Positions 27,733 through 36,916 of a stretch of 64,000 nt of DNA are shown piece after piece. The stretch is taken from positions 15,480-79,479 of the forward strand of contig JBILGU010000012.1 of the NCBI GenBank assembly GCA_044350805.1, given 5' to 3'. Position 1 is the stretch's first letter, and each line of letters begins with the position of its first letter. Below the pieces are notes generated by a model, which made no database searches, was not told the origin of the DNA, and was given only the letters and a program-made list of their open reading frames with translations. The position numbers and the translations under genes are program-made. Origin of the DNA: UBA6136 sp044350805 (GTDB lineage Bacteria; Pseudomonadota; Gammaproteobacteria; Methylococcales; Methylococcaceae).

Positions 27733-28371
27733 TCAGGATGCGCCTGTAACGGCCTCTCTGGCCAGAGTGGTGACAGCCGCAAAATCACCTGCCCGGACCT
27801 TATCGGCAGGAGCAAGCCAGGAGCCGCCGACGCAGGAGACATTCTTGAGCGCAAGATAGTCCCGATAGTTGGATGGTGTAATACCCCCCGTCGGGCAGAA
27901 CTGGATTTGTGGAATCGGCCCGGCGATGGCTTTCAGCATTGGGATTCCTCCGGCGGCCTCCGCCGGGAAGAACTTGAATGCATCAAGGCCATATTCCATG
28001 CCTAGCATCAGTTCAGAGATCGTTGCAATTCCTGGAATCAGAGGAATACCCTCTCCCTTTGCCGCATCCAACAAGTTCGAAGTCAACCCGGGGCTGATGA
28101 CAAAACGAGAGCCTGCCTCACGACAAGCTCGAAATTGATCGGGGGTGAGAACCGTTCCAGCGCCCACAATTGCCCCCTCGACCTCACCGGCGATCCGACG
28201 AATCGCATCTATGGCCACCGGGGTCCTGAGGGTGATCTCAAGTACCCGTATTCCCCCCTCCACTAAAGCACGCGCCAAGGGTACCGCTGTTGTCAGGTCA
28301 TCGATGACCATGACGGGGACAACCGGTCCCTGTTGAAGAATCTGTAGGGCATTTAACTGTTGGGACGACAT
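27733..28371 (-). CDS. eda: KDPG/KHG aldolase (Entner-Doudoroff)
   Basis: 212 aa class I aldolase splitting 2-keto-3-deoxy-6-phosphogluconate to pyruvate and glyceraldehyde-3-phosphate. The catalytic glutamate is in RVLEITLRT, and the Schiff-base lysine in LDAFKFFPAEAAGG; FVISPG is the middle signature. It follows edd by 23 bp, so the two steps are co-transcribed. Its stop lies within the converging end of the GH15-like gene region, where a hairpin (27713-27740) may serve both. Confidence 0.95.
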   Translation of the reverse strand: MSSQQLNALQILQQGPVVPVMVIDDLTTAVPLARALVEGGIRVLEITLRTPVAIDAIRRIAGEVEGAIVGAGTVLTPDQFRACREAGSRFVISPGLTSNLLDAAKGEGIPLIPGIATISELMLGMEYGLDAFKFFPAEAAGGIPMLKAIAGPIPQIQFCPTGGITPSNYRDYLALKNVSCVGGSWLAPADKVRAGDFAAVTTLAREAVTGAS

Positions 28372-28394
28372 AGAATCAGACTCGCTAAGAACTA

Positions 28395-30215
28395 TCAGTC
28401 AATGACGAAAAGGTTGCTTGCCCCGGTTTCAGCGGTGGTGGCGCCTAGACGGAAACCGCCAAAGAGCTCACGACCCATCCCGATGTGGTGATTGTCCGCA
28501 GAGCTTTGATCAGGAATGCGACCATCGAATTCTTCCTCATCGACCAGGATATTCACCACTCCGGCCATGATGTCGAGATGGATGATGTCCCCATTACGCA
28601 CTTTTGCGAGCGGGCCACCGTTAATGCACTCGGGGTACATATGAATGGCTGCAGGGACCTTACCGGAAGCACCCGACATGCGGCCGTCAGTCAGCAAGGC
28701 GACCTTAAATCCTTTGTCCTGGAGAAGTCCCAGGGGCGGGGTCAGTTTATGGAGCTCCGGCATGCCATTGGAACGGGGCCCTTGAAATCGGATGACGGCT
28801 ACGAAATCCCGCTCAAGCTCACCCTCACGGAATGCCGTGAGCATTTCCTCCTGATCATCAAAGACCAGGGCAGGCGCCTCAACAACGTGATGTTCTTCTG
28901 AAACAGCAGAGACTTTTGAGATGCCCCGTCCAAGGTTTCCACGCATCAAGTGTATGCCGCCGATAGGAGCAAATGGCTTATCAACAGAACTGATGATTTC
29001 CGGATTCCGAGAATTGGTAGGGGTTTGATCATAGATCAGTGCATCTGAATCAAGATGCACATCAAACGCATATTGCCCAAGGCCTTTTTGGTCCCCTACC
29101 GTGAGAATATCCCCATGGAGAAGGCCATGTGACAACAGCTGCGCGATGACGGCCTGAAGCCCTCCGGCATTCTGGAAGTCATTCACATCGGCCGGACCGT
29201 TGGGGTAAACCCTTGCGATCAAGGGAATGATCTTTGAAAGATTGTCGAAGTCATTCCAGTTAATGATGATGCCGGCCATTCGGGCTATCGCCACCAAATG
29301 CATGGTGTGATTCGTTGAGCCCCCGGTTGCCAGAAGACCGATAATGGCATTGACGATGGCTTTCTCATCCACCACATGACCGATCGGGCGAAAATCAGAC
29401 CCGGATGCGGTGAACTTCAGAATCTGAGAGGCAGCCTTGGCGGTGAATTGATCACGCAACGGGGTATAAGGATTGACGAATGAACTGCCAGGCAGATGGA
29501 GTCCCATAATCTCCATCATCATTTGGTTACTGTTAGCCGTCCCGTAAAAAGTGCATGTTCCGGGACTGTGATAGGAACGTGCCTCGCTATCGAGCAGCTC
29601 ATCTCGACCAATCTTGCCTTCAGCAAACTTCTGCCGCGCCCGTGACTTCTCCTTGTTGGTTATCCCGCTAGGCATCGGACCCGCAGGGATAAAAATCCCA
29701 GGCAGATGACCAAATGAAAGAGCTCCCATGAGAAGCCCTGGGACAATCTTGTCGCAGACCCCAAGGTAAAGCGCACCATCAAACATGTTGTGACTCAGGG
29801 AGATCGCCGTGGACATGGCGATCACATCTCGGCTAAACAGGGACATTTCCATCCCGGGGAAGCCCTGGGTAATCCCGTCACACATGGCAGGGACTCCACC
29901 AGCAAACTGAGACACGCCCCCTTCCTTTCTGATGACCGTTTTAATGAGATCTGGCGCATCTTTATAGGGTTCATGCGCAGAAAGCATGTCGTTATAGGAG
30001 GAGACGATCGCAATATTCGGCTTTTCCTGCCCTTTAAGATCATTTTTCTCCGCCATGTGACAGGCCGCAAAACCATGTGCGAGATTCCCACACCCCAGAA
30101 CCTTTCGACTTGGCCAAACCGCCCTTGAAGCCTCGATCCTCGCAAGATAGGCCTCACGCGACTTATGACTACGATCAACGATTTCGCGGGTGATTTTTTC
30201 AAGCTTGCTATGCAT
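28395..30215 (-). CDS. edd: Phosphogluconate dehydratase
   Basis: 606 aa. An iron-sulfur enzyme that dehydrates 6-phosphogluconate to KDPG; the cluster cysteines are in the FAACHMAEK, GVCDKIVPG and GTCTFYGTANS segments. The C-terminal domain has LTDGRMSGASGKVPAAIHM, and length matches E. coli Edd (603 aa). It lies between glgC and eda in a leftward run, so hexose breakdown through the Entner-Doudoroff pathway and ADP-glucose synthesis share a transcript or at least a location. No glucose-6-phosphate dehydrogenase gene is in view. Confidence 0.96.
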   Translation of the reverse strand: MHSKLEKITREIVDRSHKSREAYLARIEASRAVWPSRKVLGCGNLAHGFAACHMAEKNDLKGQEKPNIAIVSSYNDMLSAHEPYKDAPDLIKTVIRKEGGVSQFAGGVPAMCDGITQGFPGMEMSLFSRDVIAMSTAISLSHNMFDGALYLGVCDKIVPGLLMGALSFGHLPGIFIPAGPMPSGITNKEKSRARQKFAEGKIGRDELLDSEARSYHSPGTCTFYGTANSNQMMMEIMGLHLPGSSFVNPYTPLRDQFTAKAASQILKFTASGSDFRPIGHVVDEKAIVNAIIGLLATGGSTNHTMHLVAIARMAGIIINWNDFDNLSKIIPLIARVYPNGPADVNDFQNAGGLQAVIAQLLSHGLLHGDILTVGDQKGLGQYAFDVHLDSDALIYDQTPTNSRNPEIISSVDKPFAPIGGIHLMRGNLGRGISKVSAVSEEHHVVEAPALVFDDQEEMLTAFREGELERDFVAVIRFQGPRSNGMPELHKLTPPLGLLQDKGFKVALLTDGRMSGASGKVPAAIHMYPECINGGPLAKVRNGDIIHLDIMAGVVNILVDEEEFDGRIPDQSSADNHHIGMGRELFGGFRLGATTAETGASNLFVID

Positions 30216-30282
30216 CCGTCCCTCTCACATCCGTTAATTCATGTACCGATTCGGTTAAGTCCATTCTAGACGATGGCCGGCT

Positions 30283-31515
30283 TTAATCCTGCGAGTCTTC
30301 GAAACTATGCAGCCGCGGGACCACAATGACGCCATTTTCAGAAACGGTGTAGCGCTCCCGATCGGCATCAAGATTGACCCCAATCTGCATGCCAGGTGGA
30401 ATTGAGACCCCCTTATCGATAATGCAACGTCTGAGGACGGCACCCTCCCCTACCGTCACCTGATCAAAGAGAATGGAATCCTCGACGGAAGCACCTTCAA
30501 GCACCCGAACCCGCGATGAAAGAATCGAGCGTTTGACGTAACCTCCGGAGATCAAGGCGCCAGCCCCCAGAATGGAATCCAACAAAACCCCCTGATCTCC
30601 AGTGCCTCCGGGCACCATGCGAGCTGGCGGATTTTGGCCATGGTAAGTTCTGATTCCCCAATTCTCCTGATAGAGATCCAGGGGTGGCACTGGCTTGAGA
30701 AGATCCATGTTGGCATCGTAAAAGGCATCGATCGTTCCCACGTCCCGCCAGTAATGATCGGAACTCACCCGCCCGCGCTGTCCACCGAACGAATAGGCAA
30801 AGACTTTTCCATTCCCAATCATGCGGGGGATGATGTCACGACCAAAATCATGGCTCGACCCCTCAAGATCATGGTCTTCGATCAGTGCGTCGATCAGAAC
30901 CTGTTTGGTGAAAACATAGATGCCCATGGAAACCAATGCTTCTCTCGGGCTTCCGGGGAGGGCTTGAGGAGATTCCGGCTTTTCATCAAAGGTCACGATT
31001 CGCGAGTCGTGATCGATTCCCATCACACCAAAGGCACTGGCTTCTGAAAGAGGCACCTTCATACAGGCCACGGTCAGATCTGCTCCATTTTCCCGGTGGG
31101 CCTGAATCATTGCCGCATAATCCATCCGGTAGATATGATCCGCTGCCAGAATCAGGGCATCCTGCGAAGGACTTCTCTCCAAAAGATAGAGGTTTTGATG
31201 GAGGGCATCTGCCGTGCCTTCGTACCAGGAATCACTGGTCCTCATTTGGGGTGGAACCATGGTGATAAATTCACCACATTCTGGGCTGAAGATTGACCAA
31301 CCGTCTCGAAGGTGACGCTGCAAAGACTGCGATTTGTACTGCGTCAGAACCAGTATTTGCCTTAGCCCTGAGTGAAGGCAATTCGAGAGAGTGAAATCGA
31401 CGACCCGGTATTTCCCGCCGAACGGCACAGCGGGTTTAGCGCGATCACGGGTCAATGGAAATAGGCGTGACCCCTGCCCTCCAGCCAGGAGAAGGGTGAG
31501 TGTCTGGCTTGGCAT
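30283..31515 (-). CDS. glgC: Glucose-1-phosphate adenylyltransferase
   Basis: 410 aa. It makes ADP-glucose for glycogen synthesis. The N-terminal nucleotide site LLAGGQGSRLFPLTRDRAKP and the region FSLSN-like VDFTLSNCLHSGL are intact; YEGTADALHQN and FGRDIIPRM are further signatures. A left-handed beta-helix region follows near the C-terminus (ILGAGALISGGYV). The gene heads the glgC-edd-eda run. Other glg genes are not in the window, though the GH15-like gene lies opposite. Confidence 0.95.
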   Translation of the reverse strand: MPSQTLTLLLAGGQGSRLFPLTRDRAKPAVPFGGKYRVVDFTLSNCLHSGLRQILVLTQYKSQSLQRHLRDGWSIFSPECGEFITMVPPQMRTSDSWYEGTADALHQNLYLLERSPSQDALILAADHIYRMDYAAMIQAHRENGADLTVACMKVPLSEASAFGVMGIDHDSRIVTFDEKPESPQALPGSPREALVSMGIYVFTKQVLIDALIEDHDLEGSSHDFGRDIIPRMIGNGKVFAYSFGGQRGRVSSDHYWRDVGTIDAFYDANMDLLKPVPPLDLYQENWGIRTYHGQNPPARMVPGGTGDQGVLLDSILGAGALISGGYVKRSILSSRVRVLEGASVEDSILFDQVTVGEGAVLRRCIIDKGVSIPPGMQIGVNLDADRERYTVSENGVIVVPRLHSFEDSQD

Positions 31516-31560
31516 CGTTACTATCCTCTGGGTATCTTCTTCAATTTTCTTGGCAAACGG

Positions 31561-31782
31561 TTAGGAGCGCCCCACCTCTTTTTTCTCACGCACGAACCGT
31601 ACCAATCCATCGATAAGAAGCGGACATGACTCTTGCGCTTCGGAACAGCCCTTGTTTTCAGGAAGGAATTGAATAATCAGCAGCCCCGAATGAGCGAACG
31701 CACCGGTTTCGGGCCGAAAATGCCCCAGATTGCACCCATCGATAGAGTTTATAAGTCTTGCCCCCAGGAATAGAATCCCCAT
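31561..31782 (-). CDS. Possible small protein of unknown function
   Basis: 73 codons, ATG at 31782, in the 296-bp gap between glgC and the response regulator. It has no recognised domain, two cysteines near the end and no strong ribosome site. It may be chance; composition is protein-like near its C-terminus (charged tail RFVREKKEVG). No function is inferred. Part of this stretch is also the likely promoter region of the two-component genes. Confidence 0.22.
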   Translation of the reverse strand: MGILFLGARLINSIDGCNLGHFRPETGAFAHSGLLIIQFLPENKGCSEAQESCPLLIDGLVRFVREKKEVGRS

Positions 31783-31811
31783 CTTTAGAGTGAGATCAAC
31801 CGAGGAATCTC

Positions 31812-32477
31812 ATGCGTATCCTGGTTGTCGAGGATGACCCCCAATTAGGGGCGAATTTGGTAGAGGATCTCTCAAATCGAGGTTTCTCCGTGGATCTTGC
31901 CACGGAAGGCCTTGATGCCGAATTTAGAGGGTCGACCGAACTCTATGATTTGATCGTTCTTGACCTGGGCCTTCCTGGCCTTCCCGGGCTTGAGATTCTT
32001 GCCCGTTGGCGTAGCTCTGGCGTCATGATTCCCATCATTATCCTGACAGCCCGTGCTGCGTGGCATGAGCGTGTGGATGGGTTCAAGGCGGGTGCCGATG
32101 ACTATCTGGGAAAACCTTTTCATAGCGAGGAGCTGTTTGCCCGAATCAACGCCATCCTTAAAAGAACGCATGGCCACAGTCCGGGCCCTCTTCGTATCGA
32201 TGGCATCGAGCTGGATGAAGATACACAGCGCATCCGCATCGACAGTGGCGCATGGGTTGAACTATCCGGCATGGAGTTTCGAATGATGAGGGCCTTCATG
32301 CTTCATCCGGGACAAATCCTTTCAAAAACGCACTTGAGCGAACATCTTTTCCGATCTGACAGCGAACCTGATAGCAATATCATCGAGGTCTACATCACAA
32401 AGCTTCGACAAAAGATTGGACACGATCGTATTCAAACGCGACGGGGTCAAGGTTACGTTCTGGTTCACCCCGCATGA
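31812..32477 (+). CDS. OmpR/PhoP-family response regulator
   Basis: 221 aa. Receiver domain with phosphoacceptor Asp51 (LIVLDLGLPGLPG), the acidic pair near residues 8-9, the switch Thr79 (IIILTAR) and Lys101 (YLGKPF). The C-terminal winged helix is of OmpR type, with recognition-helix area IIEVYITKLRQKIG. It activates or represses genes once phosphorylated by the partner kinase, which overlaps it by 4 bases. The family favours direct-repeat binding sites about 11 bp apart; exactly such a repeat (GGTTCA) is found downstream of the kinase gene at 33812-33828. Confidence 0.92.
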   Translation: MRILVVEDDPQLGANLVEDLSNRGFSVDLATEGLDAEFRGSTELYDLIVLDLGLPGLPGLEILARWRSSGVMIPIIILTARAAWHERVDGFKAGADDYLGKPFHSEELFARINAILKRTHGHSPGPLRIDGIELDEDTQRIRIDSGAWVELSGMEFRMMRAFMLHPGQILSKTHLSEHLFRSDSEPDSNIIEVYITKLRQKIGHDRIQTRRGQGYVLVHPA

Positions 32478-33811
32478 TTACGCTGAGAGCCCGACTCAAC
32501 ATTGGACTTGGAGTGATCCTTGCTTCTGGTTTTGGCCTCCAATGGGCGCTGCGAAGCGAGGCCCTTCCGGTGATCAGTGAGTCGCAGATGGTCTCCCGAC
32601 TCGATGCGGATATTGAGGACATAAGAGAGTCCCTGGCGCTGGATCCGGACGGTGAAATTCGATTCGATCCAGAGCGCCAACTCCCCTTTTATCGGCGGCT
32701 AAACTCAGGGCACTACTACATCGTTGAAACGCCCCACAAACGCATTTACTCACCCTCATTAGGCAACATGATGTTGGCTACGGTTCGTCTGGATGACCGT
32801 AAACCCAAACGTTGGCATACGAATGGACCGGAGGCTCAATCATTGCTGATGCTGACACGTGGGATCGACCTGCGGGGAACACCCATCCAGATCTCTGTGG
32901 GCGAAGATCAGACCATTTTGAATCGGCATATCACAGAGATCGGGAGCCTTATGCTGATGCTGAATGGGGCGATCATTTTTCTTGCCCTTGTCTTACAGTG
33001 GATCTTTGTCCGGAACGCGCTCAGCCCATTCGTATTCCTGCGAAGGGAACTTGCAAGCATTGCTGCCTCAGCAGAATTTCTGTCGGAAGGGTCGGCCGTT
33101 GACCTGATGCGAGCGCAGGAAATAAAAAAACTGGTTACCTTGATCAATCAGAGACTTGATCGATCCCGCAATGCGATTGGTAATCTGGCACATGCCCTTA
33201 AAAATCCACTAACCATTCTGTTTCGCCTGGCCGAAGACCCGTCTCTTTCCGGTAATGACCGAGTCCGGGAGACCTTGGTGACAAATACCAACATCATGCT
33301 AAAAATTGTTGAAGGAGAATTACGCCGCGCCCGGGTCGCTGGAATAGGACCGGCGGCCCACTGCTTTAACCCCAAAGTGGAGGTCAATGCGTTGGTCAAG
33401 GTGATTCGCTCGATGTATCACGATCGCGATCTCGCCTTCGAGGTTCACGTCCCCGACATCGATCTTCATCATGATCGGCATGACCTGATGGAATTACTGG
33501 GGAATCTCGTTGATAACGCTGCGAAATGGTCACGACATCGCATTGATATCACGATGAGTTTCATTAACGCTGACTTGTTAATCATCGTCGAAGATGATGG
33601 GGAAGGCTGTGATGAGTCCACCATGATGGAGCTCCTCCAGCGCGGTGCGCGTCTTGATGAATCAAGAGGTGGTCATGGCCTAGGATTGTCTATCGTCAAA
33701 TCCTTAGTGGAGCAGCACGGTGGTAGTATCCAGTTTTCAAAGTCGAGTCATCTTGGGGGACTAAAAGTAATCACCAAATTAAAAGAAAGTGAATATCCAC
33801 TCAAAGATTAA
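32474..33811 (+). CDS. Sensor histidine kinase, PhoQ/QseC-like
   Basis: 445 aa. Two membrane helices (about 7-25 and 158-178) frame a periplasmic sensor of about 130 residues without clear similarity to known sensors. The H-box is NLAHALKNPLTIL (His240), then a HATPase region with the N-box LVDNAAKWS, G1 EDDGEGCDE and G2 GGHGLGLSIVKSL. Orthologues of this type sit with OmpR-like regulators; the stimulus is unknown (PhoQ-like kinases sense divalent cations or antimicrobial peptides, QseC-like others). The stop is at 33809-33811, and the repeat GGTTCA begins in the next base. Confidence 0.9.
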   Translation: MITLRARLNIGLGVILASGFGLQWALRSEALPVISESQMVSRLDADIEDIRESLALDPDGEIRFDPERQLPFYRRLNSGHYYIVETPHKRIYSPSLGNMMLATVRLDDRKPKRWHTNGPEAQSLLMLTRGIDLRGTPIQISVGEDQTILNRHITEIGSLMLMLNGAIIFLALVLQWIFVRNALSPFVFLRRELASIAASAEFLSEGSAVDLMRAQEIKKLVTLINQRLDRSRNAIGNLAHALKNPLTILFRLAEDPSLSGNDRVRETLVTNTNIMLKIVEGELRRARVAGIGPAAHCFNPKVEVNALVKVIRSMYHDRDLAFEVHVPDIDLHHDRHDLMELLGNLVDNAAKWSRHRIDITMSFINADLLIIVEDDGEGCDESTMMELLQRGARLDESRGGHGLGLSIVKSLVEQHGGSIQFSKSSHLGGLKVITKLKESEYPLKD

Positions 33812-33839
33812 GGTTCAATTAAGGTTCAAGGATTATGAT
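33812..33839 (+). promoter_or_regulatory. Direct-repeat response-regulator box and -10-like element
   Basis: GGTTCA at 33812-33817 and again at 33823-33828, an 11-bp period as in PhoP/OmpR-type boxes, followed 5 bases later by TATGAT at 33834-33839. It overlaps the end of the kinase gene by position only. It would drive a transcript starting near 33846 and stopping at the terminator at 33914. Binding by the adjacent regulator is inferred from spacing and position. Confidence 0.4.
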
Positions 33840-33845
33840 CACCCT

Positions 33846-33914
33846 CAATCCATCAGACTTCAAATGGATCTCCTCTGAAGAGCCCGTCGGTTTTGAACCT
33901 TCGGGCTTTTTTTT
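33846..33914 (+). ncRNA. Candidate small RNA downstream of the two-component pair
   Basis: A short region bounded by a -10-like element and a strong terminator, with no coding frame that has a ribosome site. If transcribed it would give an RNA of about 70 nt, of the kind regulated by OmpR-type systems. The terminator could instead simply end the regulator-kinase transcript, which is the more conservative reading. Confidence 0.25.
33881..33914 (+). terminator. Rho-independent terminator after the sensor kinase gene
   Basis: Hairpin AGCCCG..GGTT with AACC..CGGGCT: ten pairs around a 2-nt internal mismatch, a three-base loop and a T-rich tail of eight T. It separates the two-component genes from convergent mscL. 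Confidence 0.88.
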
Positions 33915-33943
33915 GTGTTCAACTTTCTGATGCAATCAGTCTT

Positions 33944-34402
33944 TCAGCGATTGACTTGCTCCCTTAAAAGATCCCGAATCTCCTGCAGGAGAAGGACTTC
34001 CTCTGAGGCGTGTGTTTCAAACGGATTTTGCTCTTCCTGACGATGCGTCCGCGCCATGAGTTTGTTGACGGGTTTCACAATCACTAAAAAAACCACGGCA
34101 GATGTGATCAGAAAGCTAAAGACTGCACCGATAACAATCCCCACATCAAGCTCAATCAGCTTGTTGACCAAATGCGATTTAACTTCGCCACCGGGTAGCT
34201 TCTCAGTGACTTCAACCATACGATTCATGATCGGGATCGTGAGTTTTGGAGATGGACCACCACCGGCTAGCGCGATCAGAGGTTCTACTATTCCCTTAGT
34301 GAATGAGGTCACGATCGACGTGAAGGCAGCCCCGATAATCACACCTGTGGAAAGATCAACGACATTGCCTTTGAAAATAAATTTCTTAAATTCTTCGATC
34401 AT
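33944..34402 (-). CDS. mscL: Large-conductance mechanosensitive channel
   Basis: 152 aa. It opens under membrane tension to release solutes at hypo-osmotic shock. The N-terminal helix and first transmembrane segment FIFKGNVVDLSTGVIIGAA hold the conserved DLAxGVIIG-like pore gate; the second segment is VIGAVFSFLITSAVVFLVI. The C-terminal helix ends in LLREQVNR. It is about 15 residues longer than the E. coli protein, mostly in the periplasmic loop, which is normal variation. Confidence 0.95.
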   Translation of the reverse strand: MIEEFKKFIFKGNVVDLSTGVIIGAAFTSIVTSFTKGIVEPLIALAGGGPSPKLTIPIMNRMVEVTEKLPGGEVKSHLVNKLIELDVGIVIGAVFSFLITSAVVFLVIVKPVNKLMARTHRQEEQNPFETHASEEVLLLQEIRDLLREQVNR

Positions 34403-34506
34403 GACTTCTCCCGTTGAATCAATTTCTCTGTGACTTTGGAGGGATTGGGCTCCCAGCCTTTTTTTTCACCGACTAAAATAAAAGGACATACCCACTCACA
34501 CCGCCT

Positions 34507-35352
34507 ATGCCCCTCACTATGAAGCTTTTTGCGATCTCCTCCTGTCTTTGCATGGCATACCTTGTGAGTGGCTGTGCATCATTCAACACGCCACCCCCCG
34601 AATGGAACATCAAGGAGATCAAAACAACCACCTACGTCAATCGTGTCAATCGATCTTCAGATTACCAGGCATTAAAACGTAATCTTTCTATAAAAGGACT
34701 GGTACTCTCAATTCTGGAACAAGATGCCGACTCGGCTCGTGGCGCCCTTGCAGGAATATATGCCGACGGTCTTTACTACAACTTTACCGATGAAGACACC
34801 GCACGACACATCAGAGAGCGCACCGGAAGTCTGATGCGGGAAATCCTGGGCAATTTTGTGGGCCCTTCGGATTGGGTCCTTGGCTATTGCATAGATTTCT
34901 CGAACGGCATCGCCAACGTGGATATGAGCACGATCAAGGCCGATCTTTATTACACGCTTTCCAAAATGAGCTCATCGCAACTGGCTTCCCGCCCACATAA
35001 CCTCAAATCCTGCAACGAGGATGCCGGCATAACACCAATTTATCGTGGGCAAGTCCGGCTTATTGCTACATTCGATGGCTCCAAAACGGGATATACCGTC
35101 AACAATCCGGCAAAGCCGCTACGCGAAATTGAGCGCTTTGATCTCACGTTGACCGATCTCACCTATCAGGCGGCCGAAGCCATTTTAACGGACCGAAAAT
35201 TAGGGGATGCCCTTCAGAACGCAACAGCGAATCTGCCTGACAGTCATTTCCCTTCGATGAGAAAAGACGTCAAAAGCGTGTGTTCACAGCTTAAGCTGGA
35301 TGTGGAATCACCGGCTTATAAGGAGTGCGTCAAAAAACTCGGGGGAACCTGA
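34507..35352 (+). CDS. Hypothetical lipoprotein
   Basis: 281 aa, lipobox VSGC with Cys23 after a hydrophobic signal. No known domain is recognised. The mature part has paired cysteines (YCIDF and KSCNEDAG in the middle, VCSQLKL and ECVKKL near the end) that could form disulfides. The second ATG (34519) is an alternative start. It is divergent from mscL and convergent with the YheT-type gene (15 bp). No function is proposed. Confidence 0.65.
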   Translation: MPLTMKLFAISSCLCMAYLVSGCASFNTPPPEWNIKEIKTTTYVNRVNRSSDYQALKRNLSIKGLVLSILEQDADSARGALAGIYADGLYYNFTDEDTARHIRERTGSLMREILGNFVGPSDWVLGYCIDFSNGIANVDMSTIKADLYYTLSKMSSSQLASRPHNLKSCNEDAGITPIYRGQVRLIATFDGSKTGYTVNNPAKPLREIERFDLTLTDLTYQAAEAILTDRKLGDALQNATANLPDSHFPSMRKDVKSVCSQLKLDVESPAYKECVKKLGGT

Positions 35353-35366
35353 GTAGACTCACTGAA

Positions 35367-36335
35367 TTATTGGTTCTGAAAAAAACCAATGACTTGATCT
35401 TCCAACCAGTACCGGGGACTCCAAGGGCTTTGGCCCTGAATAAAACCCACGTGCCCCCCTCTGCGGGTTGCACTGACCTTCACCCGACAGCCAACCTCTT
35501 CAGGCTTTGGCAACACATCGACCGTAAGAAAGGGATCATCCAGCGACTGAATGATCAGTGTTGCGCATTCAATCGCTCTGAGGTACCCAAAACTGCTCGA
35601 CTGTGCATAGTAGTCTGCGGCATCTCTAAACCCATACAGCCGAGCCACGACCCGATCATCGTATTCCCAAAAAGAAGAGACCGAATCAAGAGGACCCAAG
35701 GCGTCGAGCCGGTCAGCATCTTCATCGCAGCCGATCTGTCGCAGAAATTGTGATTTGACGACCAGATACTCCTTGAGCTCCTTGATCAATTGATTACGGT
35801 AAAGCCGTGAAAGCCCTCTATCCAGGCGAGATGAGCAGGAGGCCAACTTGATCGGAGCCGAGATGGAGACTGCGGCCTCAAGATGTGAGCGATCACCCTC
35901 TTCACCCAAGTACTTTAAAAGAACGTTGCCCCCGAGTGAGAATCCTACAGCCCGTAAACCCACATCGGGCGCCTTGGACCTGAGCCACTGAATCAGGTAA
36001 CGAAGATCCTGGGTATCCCCTGAGTGATAGGCTTTCCATGTTCTATTGGGGGTTCCGCCACAACCCCTGAAATTCAAAGCCACGCTACGATAACCATTCA
36101 GCTCCAAGGCCGACTGCATCCCGACGATATATGGCGATCGCGTCGAGCCCGTTAAGCCGTGGAGAAGGATTACCAAGGGTCGATGGTGCTCTCCATGCCA
36201 GTCAAGATCCAGAAAGTCGCCATCCGCTGTTTCTATCCGTTCCCTGCGAACCTGAATTGCCGGGACTTTCCTAATGAGAGGCTGCCAGAGTGTCTGCAGA
36301 TGCGGCCCGGGAAGCCACCAGGGTGATTCAAACAT
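35367..36335 (-). CDS. YheT-family alpha/beta hydrolase
   Basis: 322 aa. The N-terminal signature WWLPGPHLQTLWQPL is characteristic of YheT and its eukaryotic ABHD relatives. The fold is an alpha/beta hydrolase: LLHGLTGSTRSPY before the oxyanion site, nucleophile Ser in GFSLGGNVLLKYLG, Asp in LDDPFL and His in GGHVGFI. Substrate is not established; members have weak esterase activity. It is preceded by a 4-TM protein, 38 bp apart in the same direction. Confidence 0.88.
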   Translation of the reverse strand: MFESPWWLPGPHLQTLWQPLIRKVPAIQVRRERIETADGDFLDLDWHGEHHRPLVILLHGLTGSTRSPYIVGMQSALELNGYRSVALNFRGCGGTPNRTWKAYHSGDTQDLRYLIQWLRSKAPDVGLRAVGFSLGGNVLLKYLGEEGDRSHLEAAVSISAPIKLASCSSRLDRGLSRLYRNQLIKELKEYLVVKSQFLRQIGCDEDADRLDALGPLDSVSSFWEYDDRVVARLYGFRDAADYYAQSSSFGYLRAIECATLIIQSLDDPFLTVDVLPKPEEVGCRVKVSATRRGGHVGFIQGQSPWSPRYWLEDQVIGFFQNQ

Positions 36336-36373
36336 GGATTTTTTTTGGGCTAATTGAAGGACTCCCTTAAAAG

Positions 36374-36916
36374 TCAGCGAATGTGGCCAGGACCAGGGGG
36401 TTTCTTTCGAGGTGGGCGCTTATTTGTTGCGTGGTGGCGTCGACGCTGGCTGATCAATCCATAGATGACTATGGTGATTAAAACCGCAAGGCTGATTTCC
36501 ATCAGCAGGAACATCGCGATCTTGAAATACGCAAACCTCGGATCCACAAAGCGAACAAGCCACCCTGCCCCCTCATCCCCGATGGCTCCCAAATAAACTG
36601 CGACACTCAGACCAATCTTGATGCGATCTGGGAGGGGCGCAAAGAGCAACAGATGAGTAAGAGTGACCGCAAGCATTCCCATCGAGAATAGGTGTGCATG
36701 AGATACCTCAAGGAGACTTTGATAGCTTCTCGGCTCGGTAAAGCGGGCGGCCGATCCGAGATAGTACTCCTGAACAGAGACCGCTGTGAGCTCCATACGA
36801 TGGAAATACATCAGTCCAAGACTGATCCAAAGCACCACCATGTAGATAAGAAACAGAAGAACGATGGTGTTCAATACCATCTGCCGATTCTGTTCTCCTG
36901 AAATAAAGAATCGCAT
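36374..36916 (-). CDS. Four-helix membrane protein of unknown function
   Basis: 180 aa with four predicted membrane helices (about 14-35, 72-92, 98-116 and 128-152) and a basic, Pro-rich C-terminal tail that suggests it ends in the cytoplasm. Histidine-rich segments SHAHLFSMGM and THLLLF in the second helix could hold heme or metal, but this is unproven. It directly follows the FMN-binding protein gene (adjacent stop and start), so the two probably act together, for example in electron transfer across the membrane. No family name is recognised. Confidence 0.65.
   Translation of the reverse strand: MRFFISGEQNRQMVLNTIVLLFLIYMVVLWISLGLMYFHRMELTAVSVQEYYLGSAARFTEPRSYQSLLEVSHAHLFSMGMLAVTLTHLLLFAPLPDRIKIGLSVAVYLGAIGDEGAGWLVRFVDPRFAYFKIAMFLLMEISLAVLITIVIYGLISQRRRHHATNKRPPRKKPPGPGHIR

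Noticed and set aside
27713..27740. Inverted repeat CATCCTGA/TCAGGATG at the convergent ends of the GH15-like and eda genes, possible bidirectional terminator
   Set aside because: Overlaps both stop codons, has a 12-nt loop and no T tract, so it does not meet the usual criteria.
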